In this document: piece by piece, positions 1-9,010 of the stretch
Numbering within the stretch: position 1 is the stretch's first letter
Layout of the letters: every line of letters begins with the position of its first letter
Origin: Chitinophaga eiseniae
GTDB taxonomy: Bacteria > Bacteroidota > Bacteroidia > Chitinophagales > Chitinophagaceae
Assembly: GCF_012641265.1 (NCBI RefSeq)
Contig: NZ_JABAHZ010000003.1
Location: 186,001-250,000, forward strand
DNA: 64,000 bases
Reading direction: 5' to 3'
Program-made: the position numbers and the translations under genes
The notes under the pieces: model-generated
Told to the model about the DNA's origin: nothing
The model's input: the letters and a program-made list of their open reading frames with translations, nothing else
The model's database searches: none

Positions 1-871
1 CATATAGCGGTCCACCGGAAGCAAACGAGGCACTGCTGCGTATCTGAACAGATACGCCGGCGCCGGGTTGCCCGGTGGTTTGCACTACGTTAACCCCTGC
101 GGCCCTTCCGGCCAGCGCCTGGGTAAAGTTGGTATTAGTAGATGTGTTCACATCTCCCATCTTTACAGAGGCTACGGAGCCGGTTACACTTTTACGTTTC
201 TGGGTACCATATCCTACTACCACTACTTCGCTCAATGCGCTTTCAGTGGATTTTATCCGGATATCCAGTGCTGACTGGCCTGTAAACGCAATTTCCTGGG
301 TTTCATATCCTACATAGCTTACTACCAGGATATCTCCTTTATTGACGTCGAGTTTAAAGTTTCCTTTTTCATCTGTTCTGGCGCCGGTAGTAGTCCCTTT
401 CACCTGGATGGTTACTCCTGGCAGGGAAACGCCTGTTTCGTCCTTTACCTGGCCGGAAACAGGTTGTTTTTGTTGTGGTGCCAGGGTAACAGCAGCTGGT
501 TTAGCTTCTTTCCGCTGGAGGATGATCACACTTTCCTTTATTTCATAGCTAACAGGCTGCCCGTTAGTCAATGCTTCCATGGCTTCTTTGATGTCGGCAT
601 TTACCAGGTTGAGCGATACCGGGTGCGTACCTTCCAGGTGCGATTGTACCAGCACCAGGTCGTAGCCGCTCTGGGCCTTGATAGCTTCAATGGCTTTTTT
701 AAACGGACTATTTTTCAGGTGGAGTGTTATTTTTTGTCCAATGGCCGCCACGCTCAGTTGCAGGAGGCACAAGAGAAACAGTACCGGTGCCACCTTTTTT
801 GAAGACGCACCAAAGCATAGGGTTCCTGAGGAACGTGTGGAGCGTTCCTTGGGTTGTTTAACTAAAATCAT
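1..871 (-). CDS. SusC/RagA-family TonB-dependent outer-membrane receptor (N-terminal part, runs off window)
   Basis: Reading the minus strand from an ATG at 871 gives an open frame to base 1, about 290 residues. A long n-region and signal peptide end near residue 46 (LQLSVAAIGQ). An STN domain follows (about 47-120), then a carboxypeptidase-regulatory-like domain (about 135-215, KGTTTGARTDEKGNF), then the start of the TonB plug with the SusC-typical VVVVGYGTQKRKSVTGSV. These receptors import glycans or other ligands across the outer membrane with energy from TonB. The STN domain implies signalling to the FecR protein encoded directly upstream (1064-2194), which would release the sigma factor at 2276-2845. 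The barrel and any SusD partner lie outside the window, so the substrate cannot be inferred. Confidence 0.93.
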   Translation of the reverse strand, partial: MILVKQPKERSTRSSGTLCFGASSKKVAPVLFLLCLLQLSVAAIGQKITLHLKNSPFKKAIEAIKAQSGYDLVLVQSHLEGTHPVSLNLVNADIKEAMEALTNGQPVSYEIKESVIILQRKEAKPAAVTLAPQQKQPVSGQVKDETGVSLPGVTIQVKGTTTGARTDEKGNFKLDVNKGDILVVSYVGYETQEIAFTGQSALDIRIKSTESALSEVVVVGYGTQKRKSVTGSVASVKMGDVNTSTNTNFTQALAGRAAGVNVVQTTGQPGAGVSVQIRSSASFASGGPLY

Positions 872-1063
872 ACTTTTGTTACAGTTAATCGGTTAGTAAT
901 AAATTAATCGCTGATTTACGCGCCGAACTACCCTAAAACGACCGGCGTGGGAGTGCGCCTAACACTTTCACGCTTGTTTTGGGGGCGATTCCGATGTTCA
1001 TTCATGTTGGTCTTTTTGTTACATTCTCCATGTTAATTTGATTTGGTTGTTCACTGATTGTTT

Positions 1064-2194
1064 TCAATAACGGCTTACAGTTATAACTCGCCCATTCGTG
1101 GTAAATTTTACTAATTTGGTGCGCTGCAGAAAATCCAATACGTCCGCCATACTGCGTGACCTGGATATCGAAATTTCAAATTTATCTACGGGGAGGTCGT
1201 TGGCGTATACTACCTCCATATTATACCAGCGGCACAGCTTCGGCATAATGTCATAAATGCTTTCTCCATCAAAAGAAAAGTATCCGCTCTTCCAGGCAAT
1301 CACGGATGCGGTGTTTACGGTTTTCTTGTCAATTTTCCCTGAGTGCTGTACCGTTGCCTGCTCTCCGGGTTGTAAATCCAGTTGGTTATTGATTCTTACG
1401 GCTCCTTCCAGTAAGGTGGTTTTTGAATCGGTATCTTCCTGGTAGTTGTCCACATTAAAATGTGTGCCCAGTACCGTTACTTTTTGCTGGTTGGTGATCA
1501 CTACAAAAGGCTTGCTGGCATCGCGGGCTACTTCAAAATAAGCCTCACCATTCAGCGTTACCTGTCTTTGTGACTGGTGATTGAAGCTAACCGGGAACTT
1601 CAGCGAAGAGCCGGTATTCACCCATACCCTGGTACCATCAGGCAGTTGTACCTGGAACTGCTGTCCTTTCCCGGTGACGAGGCTATTATATTGTATTTCG
1701 TTGCTGCTGCCGCCGCTTTTTCCATTGAACACATATACCAGTGAGCTATCGGAACTTTTGGAAATATCGGCGCCGGATTGCTGGCCAATTTTACCTGTTT
1801 GCTGTGCGCCCAGCTCCACTTTGCTTCCATCGGCCAGTACCAGCACGGCGCCGTTCGGGTTGGTTACCTGGTGGACTGCAACAGCTTCCTTCAGTATATG
1901 ATGAGTGGCAGCACGCTGATAATACCAGGCGGCCGACAAGCTGCAAACAAGTAAAATAGAAGCGGCTATGGACACCCATTTCACTACGCTTCCCCGCTTT
2001 ACAGGATTGATCCGTTCGTGGATAACACGGAGCATCTCCAGCTGCTTTTCTTCAGCAGGAGATAGCGCCGGCGCCTGCTGTTCCGGCTGAACAGCATTAC
2101 ACCAATCGTTATAAATTTTCAAATCGTGGTCGGAAGCCGTACCATTGGCTATACGGTCTATTATTTCCAGCAATTCATCGTGGCTGATCATCAT
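1064..2194 (-). CDS. FecR-family anti-sigma regulator
   Basis: A 376-residue protein that begins with two Met codons; either could be the start. The N-terminal cytoplasmic part (about 1-70) should bind the cognate sigma factor. A single membrane segment lies near 70-90 (WVSIAASILLVCSLSAAWYY). The periplasmic FecR domain follows (about 115-285, with the family-typical VNTGSSLKFPVSF and GEAYFEVARD), then a C-terminal DUF4974-like domain (about 300-376) that is related to STN and likely contacts the receptor. It sits 81 bp downstream of the sigma gene and upstream of the SusC gene. This is the usual order in Bacteroidota for receptor-to-sigma transmembrane signalling. Role inferred from family and context. 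Confidence 0.93.
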   Translation of the reverse strand: MMISHDELLEIIDRIANGTASDHDLKIYNDWCNAVQPEQQAPALSPAEEKQLEMLRVIHERINPVKRGSVVKWVSIAASILLVCSLSAAWYYQRAATHHILKEAVAVHQVTNPNGAVLVLADGSKVELGAQQTGKIGQQSGADISKSSDSSLVYVFNGKSGGSSNEIQYNSLVTGKGQQFQVQLPDGTRVWVNTGSSLKFPVSFNHQSQRQVTLNGEAYFEVARDASKPFVVITNQQKVTVLGTHFNVDNYQEDTDSKTTLLEGAVRINNQLDLQPGEQATVQHSGKIDKKTVNTASVIAWKSGYFSFDGESIYDIMPKLCRWYNMEVVYANDLPVDKFEISISRSRSMADVLDFLQRTKLVKFTTNGRVITVSRY

Positions 2195-2275
2195 GCTTTA
2201 AAATGGTCTTTTTCCTGTTCACTTAATGTAAAGGGACATAAGTAGGAGAGATGTCCCAATCGGGATAAAAAAAAT

Positions 2276-2845
2276 TTATAAAAAAACAGACCAACAGGAC
2301 AGTCGCCCCAGGTAGCTCTTTAATTTTCTGAGGGTAATGGTCAGCTGGTTCCTGACTGTTTTCTCCGATAAGCCCAGCTGCTGGCCAATTTCCCGGTTGG
2401 TGAGATATTGCTCCCGGCTCATCTGGAAAATCTTTTTGGCCTGGGGCGGCAGGGTGGCAATAAAGTCGTGGATGGCAGCCTTCAGTTCTTTCAGCTCCAT
2501 ATTCTCTTCCGTTACCTCTTCGGCGGGCGACGGTACTTTCTTTAATATTTCTTCTCTTCTCCTGCTGGAGATGATGAGGCGGGTCAGCTTATACTTCACC
2601 GCGGCCAGCAAATAGCCCTTCAGGTGGGTAATATTGAGTTGCGACCTGTTTTCCCATAACCACACGAAGATATCCTGTACCGCATCTGTACATTCATCTT
2701 CGTCCATCAGGATGTTTAAGGAATAATCATATAGTGTTGCAGCATAACGGAAATAAATAGTGTTAAATGCCACCATATCGCTTTCCCTCAACTTCTCTAC
2801 CAACGCTTTATCATCAACACCGTCGTAAAGGGGCAACACTTTCAT
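2276..2845 (-). CDS. ECF RNA polymerase sigma-70 factor
   Basis: A 189-residue ECF sigma factor. Region 2 lies at about 15-85 (NTIYFRYAATLYDYSLN, then AVQDIFVWLWENR). Region 4 lies at about 125-180, with the helix-turn-helix TNREIGQQLGLSEKTVRNQL. There is no region 3 and no extra C-terminal domain, as expected of the class associated with SusC/FecR systems. It is the first gene of a minus-strand sigma-FecR-SusC unit and should direct transcription of the receptor gene at 1-871 when FecR is relieved. It is divergent from the permease gene at 3060; the 214-bp space between them shows no convincing consensus promoter. Confidence 0.94.
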   Translation of the reverse strand: MKVLPLYDGVDDKALVEKLRESDMVAFNTIYFRYAATLYDYSLNILMDEDECTDAVQDIFVWLWENRSQLNITHLKGYLLAAVKYKLTRLIISSRRREEILKKVPSPAEEVTEENMELKELKAAIHDFIATLPPQAKKIFQMSREQYLTNREIGQQLGLSEKTVRNQLTITLRKLKSYLGRLSCWSVFL

Positions 2846-3059
2846 TTTCTTACATTAAAAGTAAATACTCGTAAAGGCATAATTTTTCATTGTCGACTAA
2901 CGTGTTATAACATACAACCAGCCAAATTAATAAAAAAACCAGAACTCGCTTACAAATTTGCCAGGACAACAATACTTAAAATTTTCTCACAAAAGAGGGA
3001 GTATAATAATATTTTATTTTACGTTATATTTAGAGATACACACAATCGAGATCTTTCTA

Positions 3060-4376
3060 ATGACACAAAACGAGGGCTTAAAGAAAACACTTACTCCCTT
3101 TATGTTGTGGGGACTGGGAGTAGGATACGTAATTTCAGGAATGTACTTTGGCTGGAATCTGGGCCTTGAAAAAGGCGGTACCGGGGGAATGGCTATCGCC
3201 ACTGTGGTGATCATGTTGATGTATGTTACTTTTACATTCAGCTATGCAGAACTGGCCTGCGCTATCCCAAAAGCGGGCGGTGTATTCGATTACGCAAACA
3301 GGGCCATGGGAAAAGATATTGGCTTCATTGCAGGTATCGCCCAGGTCATCGAATTTATCCTGGCTCCCCCGGCCATCGCGTTCGCCATTGGCGCCTATTT
3401 CAACGCTTTCTTTCCACAGGTGCCCATTCTCACCAGCGCCATTGCCATCTATTTCGTTTTTACCGCATTAAATGTATATGGCGTACAGGCAGCGGCTTCT
3501 TTTGAGATGATTGTTACCGTGCTCGCAGTGGGAGAATTATTGCTATTTTCCGGGCTTACCCTTCCGAAGTTTCAAACTGTACATCTTACGCACAATGCCC
3601 TGCCCAATGGCTGGGGAGGCGCCTTTGCCGCCATTCCCTTTGCTATCTGGTTTTTCCTGGGTATTGAAGGCATCGCCAATGTAGCGGAAGAAACTAAAAA
3701 TCCGCAACGCGATATCAGTAAAGGATTTGGCTGGGCTATACTTACGCTCGCCATCTTATGTATCCTGGTATTTGTAGCCGCCACCGGCATTGCAGGCTGG
3801 GAAACCATCGTATATAAAAACGGGATCAGTGGCGATACCTCCGATTCTCCCCTACCGCTCGCCATGGCAAAAATTACAGGCGATAACCACCTCATGTATC
3901 ACCTGCTCATCACCGTGGGATTATTCGGCCTCGTAGCTTCCTTTCATGGGTTGATCCTCGCCGCCGGCCGGTCTACCTACGAAATGGGAAGGGTGCATAA
4001 CCTACCCTCCTTCCTGGGCAAAATATCTCCCCGCTTTCAAACGCCCGCCAATGCCCTGCTTGGTAATATGGTAATCGGTATCCTGGCCCTGTTGTCGGGT
4101 AAAACAGCCGAAATCATCGTGGTATCTGTTTTCGGCGCATTGACCTTGTATATCATTTCCATGGTGTCGATTATCGTGTTGAGAAAACGTGAACCGGATT
4201 TACCCCGCCCGTTTAAAGTGGCCTGGTACCCGGCGTTTCCCATCATCGCCCTGGTCATTGCCACCGTTTCCATTATTGCCATGTTCATCTTCAATGGTAT
4301 ATTAGGACTCATCTACTTCTCCGTATTAGCCATCACCTTTTTGCTATACAAAATCTTTAAACCCGCCAATACATGA
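3060..4376 (+). CDS. APC-family amino acid/ethanolamine permease
   Basis: A 438-residue integral membrane transporter with about twelve hydrophobic segments. I start it at 3060 (MTQNEGLKKTLTPFMLWG); the open frame extends upstream to 2958, but those 34 residues do not look like an APC N-terminus. The segment GVGYVISGMYFGWNLGLEKG and the later GIEGIANVAEETKNPQRDI resemble the ethanolamine-permease branch of the APC superfamily. Its stop overlaps the start of the ligase gene by 4 bp (ATGA), so the two are translationally coupled. As first gene of the operon it probably imports the amine that the next four enzymes degrade. The ethanolamine preference rests on resemblance and on the alcohol plus aldehyde dehydrogenases downstream. 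Another amino alcohol or amine is possible. Confidence 0.85.
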   Translation: MTQNEGLKKTLTPFMLWGLGVGYVISGMYFGWNLGLEKGGTGGMAIATVVIMLMYVTFTFSYAELACAIPKAGGVFDYANRAMGKDIGFIAGIAQVIEFILAPPAIAFAIGAYFNAFFPQVPILTSAIAIYFVFTALNVYGVQAAASFEMIVTVLAVGELLLFSGLTLPKFQTVHLTHNALPNGWGGAFAAIPFAIWFFLGIEGIANVAEETKNPQRDISKGFGWAILTLAILCILVFVAATGIAGWETIVYKNGISGDTSDSPLPLAMAKITGDNHLMYHLLITVGLFGLVASFHGLILAAGRSTYEMGRVHNLPSFLGKISPRFQTPANALLGNMVIGILALLSGKTAEIIVVSVFGALTLYIISMVSIIVLRKREPDLPRPFKVAWYPAFPIIALVIATVSIIAMFIFNGILGLIYFSVLAITFLLYKIFKPANT

Positions 4377-5731
4377 CAACTTCCGAAATATTAGCGTATG
4401 TAAAGCAACATCCATCCGGTAAGGTAAAAATAGCTGTTGCTGATATTGATGGCGTACTGAGAGGCAAATACATTGCGGCCGACAAGTTTGCCACTGTCAT
4501 CGACAGCAAGCTGGGTTTCTGTGATGTCACCTTCGGTTGGGACATGAGCGATGTGGTATATGATAATGTGAAATTCACCGGCTGGCATACCGGCTACCCC
4601 GATGCATTGGTACGCCTGGATCTCAACACCTTTCGCAGGATTCCCTGGGAAAATGATCTTCCCTTTTTCCTGGGAGAATTTGTGCTGGAAGATCATTCAC
4701 CAGTATATACCTGCCCACGGCAACTGCTGCGTAAAGTGATGGCAGATGCGGCGCAACTGGGATGTACACCTTATTTTTCACAGGAGTTTGAGTGGTTTAA
4801 TTTTTCTGAGACGCCGGATACGGCCCACCAGAAACATTTCCACGATCTTACGCCCCTTACTCCCGGCATGTTTGGTTACTCCATTCTGCGTAGTGCATTG
4901 AAAAATGAATACATGAGTAACCTGTTTGAATGGTTGGTGAAATTTGATATACCGGTAGAAGGATTGCATACAGAAACCGGCCCCGGCGTATATGAAGCCG
5001 CTATCAAATACGGGGAAATACTAGCGTCGGCAGACAGGGCCCTGTTATTTAAAACAGCGGTAAAGGAAATTGCCTACAAACACGGTATCATGGCCACTTT
5101 CATGGCCAAAATAAATGAAAATCTCCCTGGCTGCAGCGGGCACGTACATCAAAGTCTCTGGGACAGCGACAGCAAACAAAACCTGTTTTATAACGATAAA
5201 GATCCGCACAAAATGAGCGCGGTGATGAAAAGTTATATCGCTGGTCAACTACATTGTCTTCCGCATATCCTGCCCATGATTGCGCCTACGGTCAACAGCT
5301 ACAAACGGCTGGTAGAAGGCGCCTGGGCGCCTACCACGCTCACCTGGGGAATAGATAACCGAACAGTAGCGCTCAGGGCATTGCCCTGCAATGAAAAAGC
5401 CACCCGGCTGGAAACCAGGGTAGTGGGATCAGATACCAACCCCTACCTGGCGCTGGCGGCATGTCTCGCCGCAGGATTGTATGGCGTAAAAAATAATCTT
5501 CCGCTCAACAAAGAAGCTACGATTGGCAACGGGTACAAAGACACGTCCAATGGTGTATTACCACAAAATCTCCATGCCGCCACCCAGCAAATGAAACATT
5601 CCGACATCGCCAAAGAACTGTTTGGAGCCTCATTTGTTGAACATTTTACCCTCACCAGGGAATGGGAATGGAGACAATACGCAAAAGCAGTGACCGACTG
5701 GGAACTGAAAAGATATTTTGAAATCATTTAA
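4373..5731 (+). CDS. Glutamine synthetase-family gamma-glutamyl-amine ligase
   Basis: A 452-residue member of the glutamine synthetase fold. The catalytic domain carries the ATP/glutamate loop (CSGHVHQSLWD near 258-268), NSYKRLVEGAWAPT near 305-318, and the metal-binding ETRVVGSDTNPYLALAA near 347-363. The N-terminus has DIDGVLRGKYI. At the place of the ammonia-site loop (FDGSS in true GlnA) it reads TFGWDMSDVVY. With the permease, dehydrogenases and hydrolase around it, this points to ATP-dependent coupling of glutamate to an amine, as in PuuA (putrescine) or Streptomyces GlnA4 (ethanolamine), rather than ammonia assimilation. The start overlaps the permease stop by 4 bp. Family call is firm; the amine substrate is inference. 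Confidence 0.88.
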   Translation: MTTSEILAYVKQHPSGKVKIAVADIDGVLRGKYIAADKFATVIDSKLGFCDVTFGWDMSDVVYDNVKFTGWHTGYPDALVRLDLNTFRRIPWENDLPFFLGEFVLEDHSPVYTCPRQLLRKVMADAAQLGCTPYFSQEFEWFNFSETPDTAHQKHFHDLTPLTPGMFGYSILRSALKNEYMSNLFEWLVKFDIPVEGLHTETGPGVYEAAIKYGEILASADRALLFKTAVKEIAYKHGIMATFMAKINENLPGCSGHVHQSLWDSDSKQNLFYNDKDPHKMSAVMKSYIAGQLHCLPHILPMIAPTVNSYKRLVEGAWAPTTLTWGIDNRTVALRALPCNEKATRLETRVVGSDTNPYLALAACLAAGLYGVKNNLPLNKEATIGNGYKDTSNGVLPQNLHAATQQMKHSDIAKELFGASFVEHFTLTREWEWRQYAKAVTDWELKRYFEII

Positions 5732-5741
5732 TAGCAGGTAT

Positions 5742-6878
5742 ATGGCAGCTCAGTTTAATTTTCCAACTACCATCCGCTTCGGAGCAGGCGTTATCAGTGA
5801 ACTTCCCGCCTATCTTCAGAAAAACGGATTATCAAAGCCCTTGATTGTAACAGATCCTACCGTGGCAGGATTATCATTTTTTAAAGCGATTGTCAACGAT
5901 CTGCAGGCACATCATCTTTCTGTAGAAGTATTCAGCGATATCCATAAAAACCCGGTAAAAAGTGATGTGTATAAAGGCACAGAAGTGTTTGATCATACAC
6001 AACGCGACAGCATCATCGGTATAGGCGGAGGAGCCGCCCTGGATGTGGCCCGTGCCATTGTGCTGCGCGTGCATCACCGGGAGGACTTATTTAAATACGA
6101 TGATCTTATTGGCGGTGATATTTATGTCACCAATGATGTACCTCATTTCGTTACCGTTCCTACGACCGCCGGCACCGGCAGCGAAGTAGGCAGAAGCGCA
6201 ATCATTGCTGATGATGAAACGCATCAGAAAAAAATACTATTCTCCCCTAAACTAATGGCGAAAATTGTATTTGCCGATCCGATGCTCACCATGGAACTCC
6301 CGCCTTCCGTAACTGCCGCTACCGGCATGGATGCGCTGACCCATAACATGGAAGCATTCCTGGCCAAAAATCCACATCCCCTTTGCGATGGGATTGCGCT
6401 GGAAGGAATATGGCTCATCAAAAACTCCCTGGTAAGAGCCACCAATAATCCCGATATCGAAAGCAGGAGCAATATGCTGATGGCCTCCATGATGGGCGCC
6501 ATCGCTTTTCAGAAAGGATTGGGTGTGGTACACTCGCTGGCACATCCCCTGTCGTCCCTGCTGGATACCCACCACGGCCTCGCCAATGCCGTGAATATTC
6601 CTTATGGTATGCGGTTCAATATTGCCGGGTTTGAAGATAAATTCCGCCGCATTGCCAGAACGCTCGAACTGAAAGAAGAAACCGGGGAAGCCGTGGTAAA
6701 ATATTTATTCGACCTCAATACCATGGTAAATATACCACACCACCTCAGCGACATCGGCGTGAAGGAAAGTCATATTGATACGCTCGCCGACCTCGCCTTC
6801 GCCGACTTCGCACATCCTAACAATCCCAAGCCCGTAACCAGGGCCGATTTCAAACAGCTGTACCAAAATGCTTTATAA
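5742..6878 (+). CDS. Iron-containing alcohol dehydrogenase
   Basis: A 378-residue group III alcohol dehydrogenase. I start it at 5742 (MAAQFNFPTTIRFG), 10 bp after the ligase stop; an in-frame ATG at 5718 would overlap the ligase. The NAD-binding loop is GIGGGAALDVAR (near 95-106). The metal site is DALTHNMEAF plus HSLAHPLSSLLDTHHGLAN, which supply the conserved Asp and three His ligands. In this operon it would oxidise the free hydroxyl of a gamma-glutamylated amino alcohol to the aldehyde that is the substrate of the dehydrogenase at 7594. Cytoplasmic, no signal peptide. The reaction in context is inference; the family is clear. Confidence 0.92.
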   Translation: MAAQFNFPTTIRFGAGVISELPAYLQKNGLSKPLIVTDPTVAGLSFFKAIVNDLQAHHLSVEVFSDIHKNPVKSDVYKGTEVFDHTQRDSIIGIGGGAALDVARAIVLRVHHREDLFKYDDLIGGDIYVTNDVPHFVTVPTTAGTGSEVGRSAIIADDETHQKKILFSPKLMAKIVFADPMLTMELPPSVTAATGMDALTHNMEAFLAKNPHPLCDGIALEGIWLIKNSLVRATNNPDIESRSNMLMASMMGAIAFQKGLGVVHSLAHPLSSLLDTHHGLANAVNIPYGMRFNIAGFEDKFRRIARTLELKEETGEAVVKYLFDLNTMVNIPHHLSDIGVKESHIDTLADLAFADFAHPNNPKPVTRADFKQLYQNAL

Positions 6879-6880
6879 TC

Positions 6881-7597
6881 ATGAAGAAAAAAATTGGTAT
6901 CAGTTATACGGAAGCCAACTTCGCTAATTACGAAAACTGGTTCCTGCCCGCAGAACTGGGAGATGATATAGAACTGGTCATCCTCTCCTTTATCAACAAT
7001 AATGTGGACGATATCTTCGCCTGCGATGGATTTGTGTTAACCGGGGGCGTAGATGTTTTACCCGCTCTATATGGTGGCGCCGAACACTATCCCCATCAAC
7101 CTAACCACTTCTTACCGGAAAGAGATGCCTTTGAAAAAAAGATCTATGAATATGCCCAGCAACAACGAATCCCGGTATTAGGCATCTGCCGGGGATTGCA
7201 GTATATCAATATCCTGGAAGGAGGGAAAGTATATGAAGACATTGGAGAACCGGCTAATAAAATCCATAAGAAAGAAACCGCCGATAAAATACACGGTGTC
7301 AATATCCGCGAAGACAGTCTCCTGTACGCCATTACCGGCGCTACTCACGGTCAGGTGAACAGTGCCCACCACCAGGGTATTCATCCCGCTCACCTGGGTA
7401 ATAACCTCATGGTGAGTGCTACCTCCGATACCAATGATGGCATCATTGAAGGCATTGAATTCAAGGATAAAACAGGCAAAGCCTTTATGCTCTGCGTACA
7501 GTGGCATCCGGAAAGAATGCAGGAGAAAGAAGTAAATCCGCTTTCTCAAAAAATTAAAACACAATTTATCCAGGAAGTAAGAAACCATACAAAATGA
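6881..7597 (+). CDS. Class I glutamine amidotransferase-like gamma-glutamyl hydrolase (PuuD-like, peptidase C26)
   Basis: A 238-residue class I GATase-fold hydrolase. The nucleophile elbow is LGICRGLQYIN with Cys103; the His and Glu of the triad are His209 and Glu211 in CVQWHPERM. FVLTGGVDVLPALYGG near 51-66 matches the PuuD family. PuuD-type enzymes cut the gamma-glutamyl amide bond of gamma-glutamyl-GABA. Here the likely substrate is the gamma-glutamyl amino acid made by the two dehydrogenases (gamma-glutamylglycine if the input is ethanolamine), regenerating glutamate. It starts 2 bp after the dehydrogenase stop and its own stop overlaps the next start by 4 bp (ATGA). It stands alone rather than fused to a synthetase, which favours hydrolysis over amidotransfer. 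Confidence 0.88.
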   Translation: MKKKIGISYTEANFANYENWFLPAELGDDIELVILSFINNNVDDIFACDGFVLTGGVDVLPALYGGAEHYPHQPNHFLPERDAFEKKIYEYAQQQRIPVLGICRGLQYINILEGGKVYEDIGEPANKIHKKETADKIHGVNIREDSLLYAITGATHGQVNSAHHQGIHPAHLGNNLMVSATSDTNDGIIEGIEFKDKTGKAFMLCVQWHPERMQEKEVNPLSQKIKTQFIQEVRNHTK

Positions 7598-8961
7598 AAG
7601 TCATTAATCCCGCCACTGGCGCCACCCTGAGAATACTGCGTGATGATACCCGCGACACCTTGCAGGACATGTATATGCGCTTGAAAGTAACCCAGCCCAA
7701 ATGGGCCGCCACCAGCCTCGCAGCGCGAATGAAGATCATCGCCAGGTTCAGCCAGTTGCTGCAAACCCATACAGAAAGACTGGCTGGCATACTTACTTCA
7801 GAAACGGGTAAACCCCTGCAACAATCCAGGAATGAAATCAATGGCGCCCGCACCCGCATACAATGGATGCTGGACAATGCCGAAAAATTCCTGGCAGATG
7901 AATGGGTTACCAACTCAGATGCATTAAAAGAAAAAATTTCCTACGAGCCACTGGGAATCGTTTGTAATATCTCTGCCTGGAATTACCCTTACCTAGTAGG
8001 CGTGAATGTGTTTATACCCGCTCTGCTGGCCGGCAATGCTGTATTGTACAAACCATCGGAATACGCTACCCTCACCGGTATGGAAATAGAAAGCCTGCTG
8101 GTACAGGCCGGGCTCGATCCCAACCTTTTTGTCATGGCTACTGGCGGAAAAGAAACCGGCGAAGCACTGCTAACCATGAAATTAGATGGCTACTTCTTTA
8201 CCGGGTCTTACAAAACCGGGAAATATATTTACGAAAAAGTGGCCGGAAAAATGGTTCCCTGTCAGCTGGAACTGGGAGGCAAAGACCCACTGTATGTAGC
8301 TGACGACGTCAACGACATTGCCGCTGTAGCCGCTGCTACGGCCGACGGCGCTTTTTATAACAATGGCCAGAGCTGCTGCGCCGTAGAACGTATATACGTT
8401 CACGAAAAAATATACGACGACTATGTGAACGCATTTGTAGCCTCCGTTCGCTCCTGGAAGTTAGGATTACCTACGGAAGAAGGGGTTTACTTCGGCGCTC
8501 TCACCCGCCCCGATCAGCTCAAAGTACTGGAAGACCAAATACTCGAAGCACGAGCCAAAGGCGCTACCCTGCTGCTGGGCGGAAAACGTATTGAACACGA
8601 GGGCAACTTTTTCGAGCCTACCATCCTGTCGGATGTAAATAACAAAATGAAAGTCATGCAGGAAGAAAGCTTTGGCCCCATTATCGGTATCATGAAAGTG
8701 AACAGCGATGCAGAAGCGGTGGAGCTGATGAATGATACAGACTATGGCCTCACCGCCGCGGTATACTCAGGCAGCCAGGACAGAGCCGCACAAATCCTGT
8801 CACAGGTCAACAGTGGTACCGGCTACTGGAACTGCTGCGATCGCGTAACAGCAGGCCTTCCCTGGGCCGGCAGAAAACATTCCGGCTTTGGTGCTACCCT
8901 CTCCCACCAGGGGTTACGGGCATTTACCAAAACAAAATCATGGCAGATGAAAAGTGAATAA
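7594..8961 (+). CDS. NAD(P)-dependent aldehyde dehydrogenase
   Basis: A 455-residue aldehyde dehydrogenase superfamily enzyme, close to the usual length for the succinate-semialdehyde/PuuC-like branch. The catalytic Cys is Cys261 in NNGQSCCAVER and the general-base Glu is Glu226 in CQLELGGKDP. The cofactor segment NISAWNYPYL (near 128-137) and the late EESFGPIIGI are also present. It is the last of five coupled genes (4-bp overlap with the hydrolase) and should oxidise the gamma-glutamyl amino aldehyde from the iron dehydrogenase to the acid. No terminator is apparent in the 49 bp before the next plus-strand gene, so readthrough is possible. Confidence 0.93.
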   Translation: MKVINPATGATLRILRDDTRDTLQDMYMRLKVTQPKWAATSLAARMKIIARFSQLLQTHTERLAGILTSETGKPLQQSRNEINGARTRIQWMLDNAEKFLADEWVTNSDALKEKISYEPLGIVCNISAWNYPYLVGVNVFIPALLAGNAVLYKPSEYATLTGMEIESLLVQAGLDPNLFVMATGGKETGEALLTMKLDGYFFTGSYKTGKYIYEKVAGKMVPCQLELGGKDPLYVADDVNDIAAVAAATADGAFYNNGQSCCAVERIYVHEKIYDDYVNAFVASVRSWKLGLPTEEGVYFGALTRPDQLKVLEDQILEARAKGATLLLGGKRIEHEGNFFEPTILSDVNNKMKVMQEESFGPIIGIMKVNSDAEAVELMNDTDYGLTAAVYSGSQDRAAQILSQVNSGTGYWNCCDRVTAGLPWAGRKHSGFGATLSHQGLRAFTKTKSWQMKSE

Positions 8962-9010
8962 AGTAGTGTTGAAGAAAAAGATGTAAGTTGCCGTCCATTG
9001 TAGTTAACTG

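Noticed and set aside
2958..3059. Longer permease start at 2958
   Set aside because: The 34 extra residues are not APC-like, and the start at 3060 gives the usual N-terminus before the first membrane segment.
4373..5731. Housekeeping glutamine synthetase
   Set aside because: It is embedded in a catabolic amine operon and lacks the FDGSS-type ammonia loop; Bacteroidota usually have a separate large GlnN-type enzyme for assimilation.
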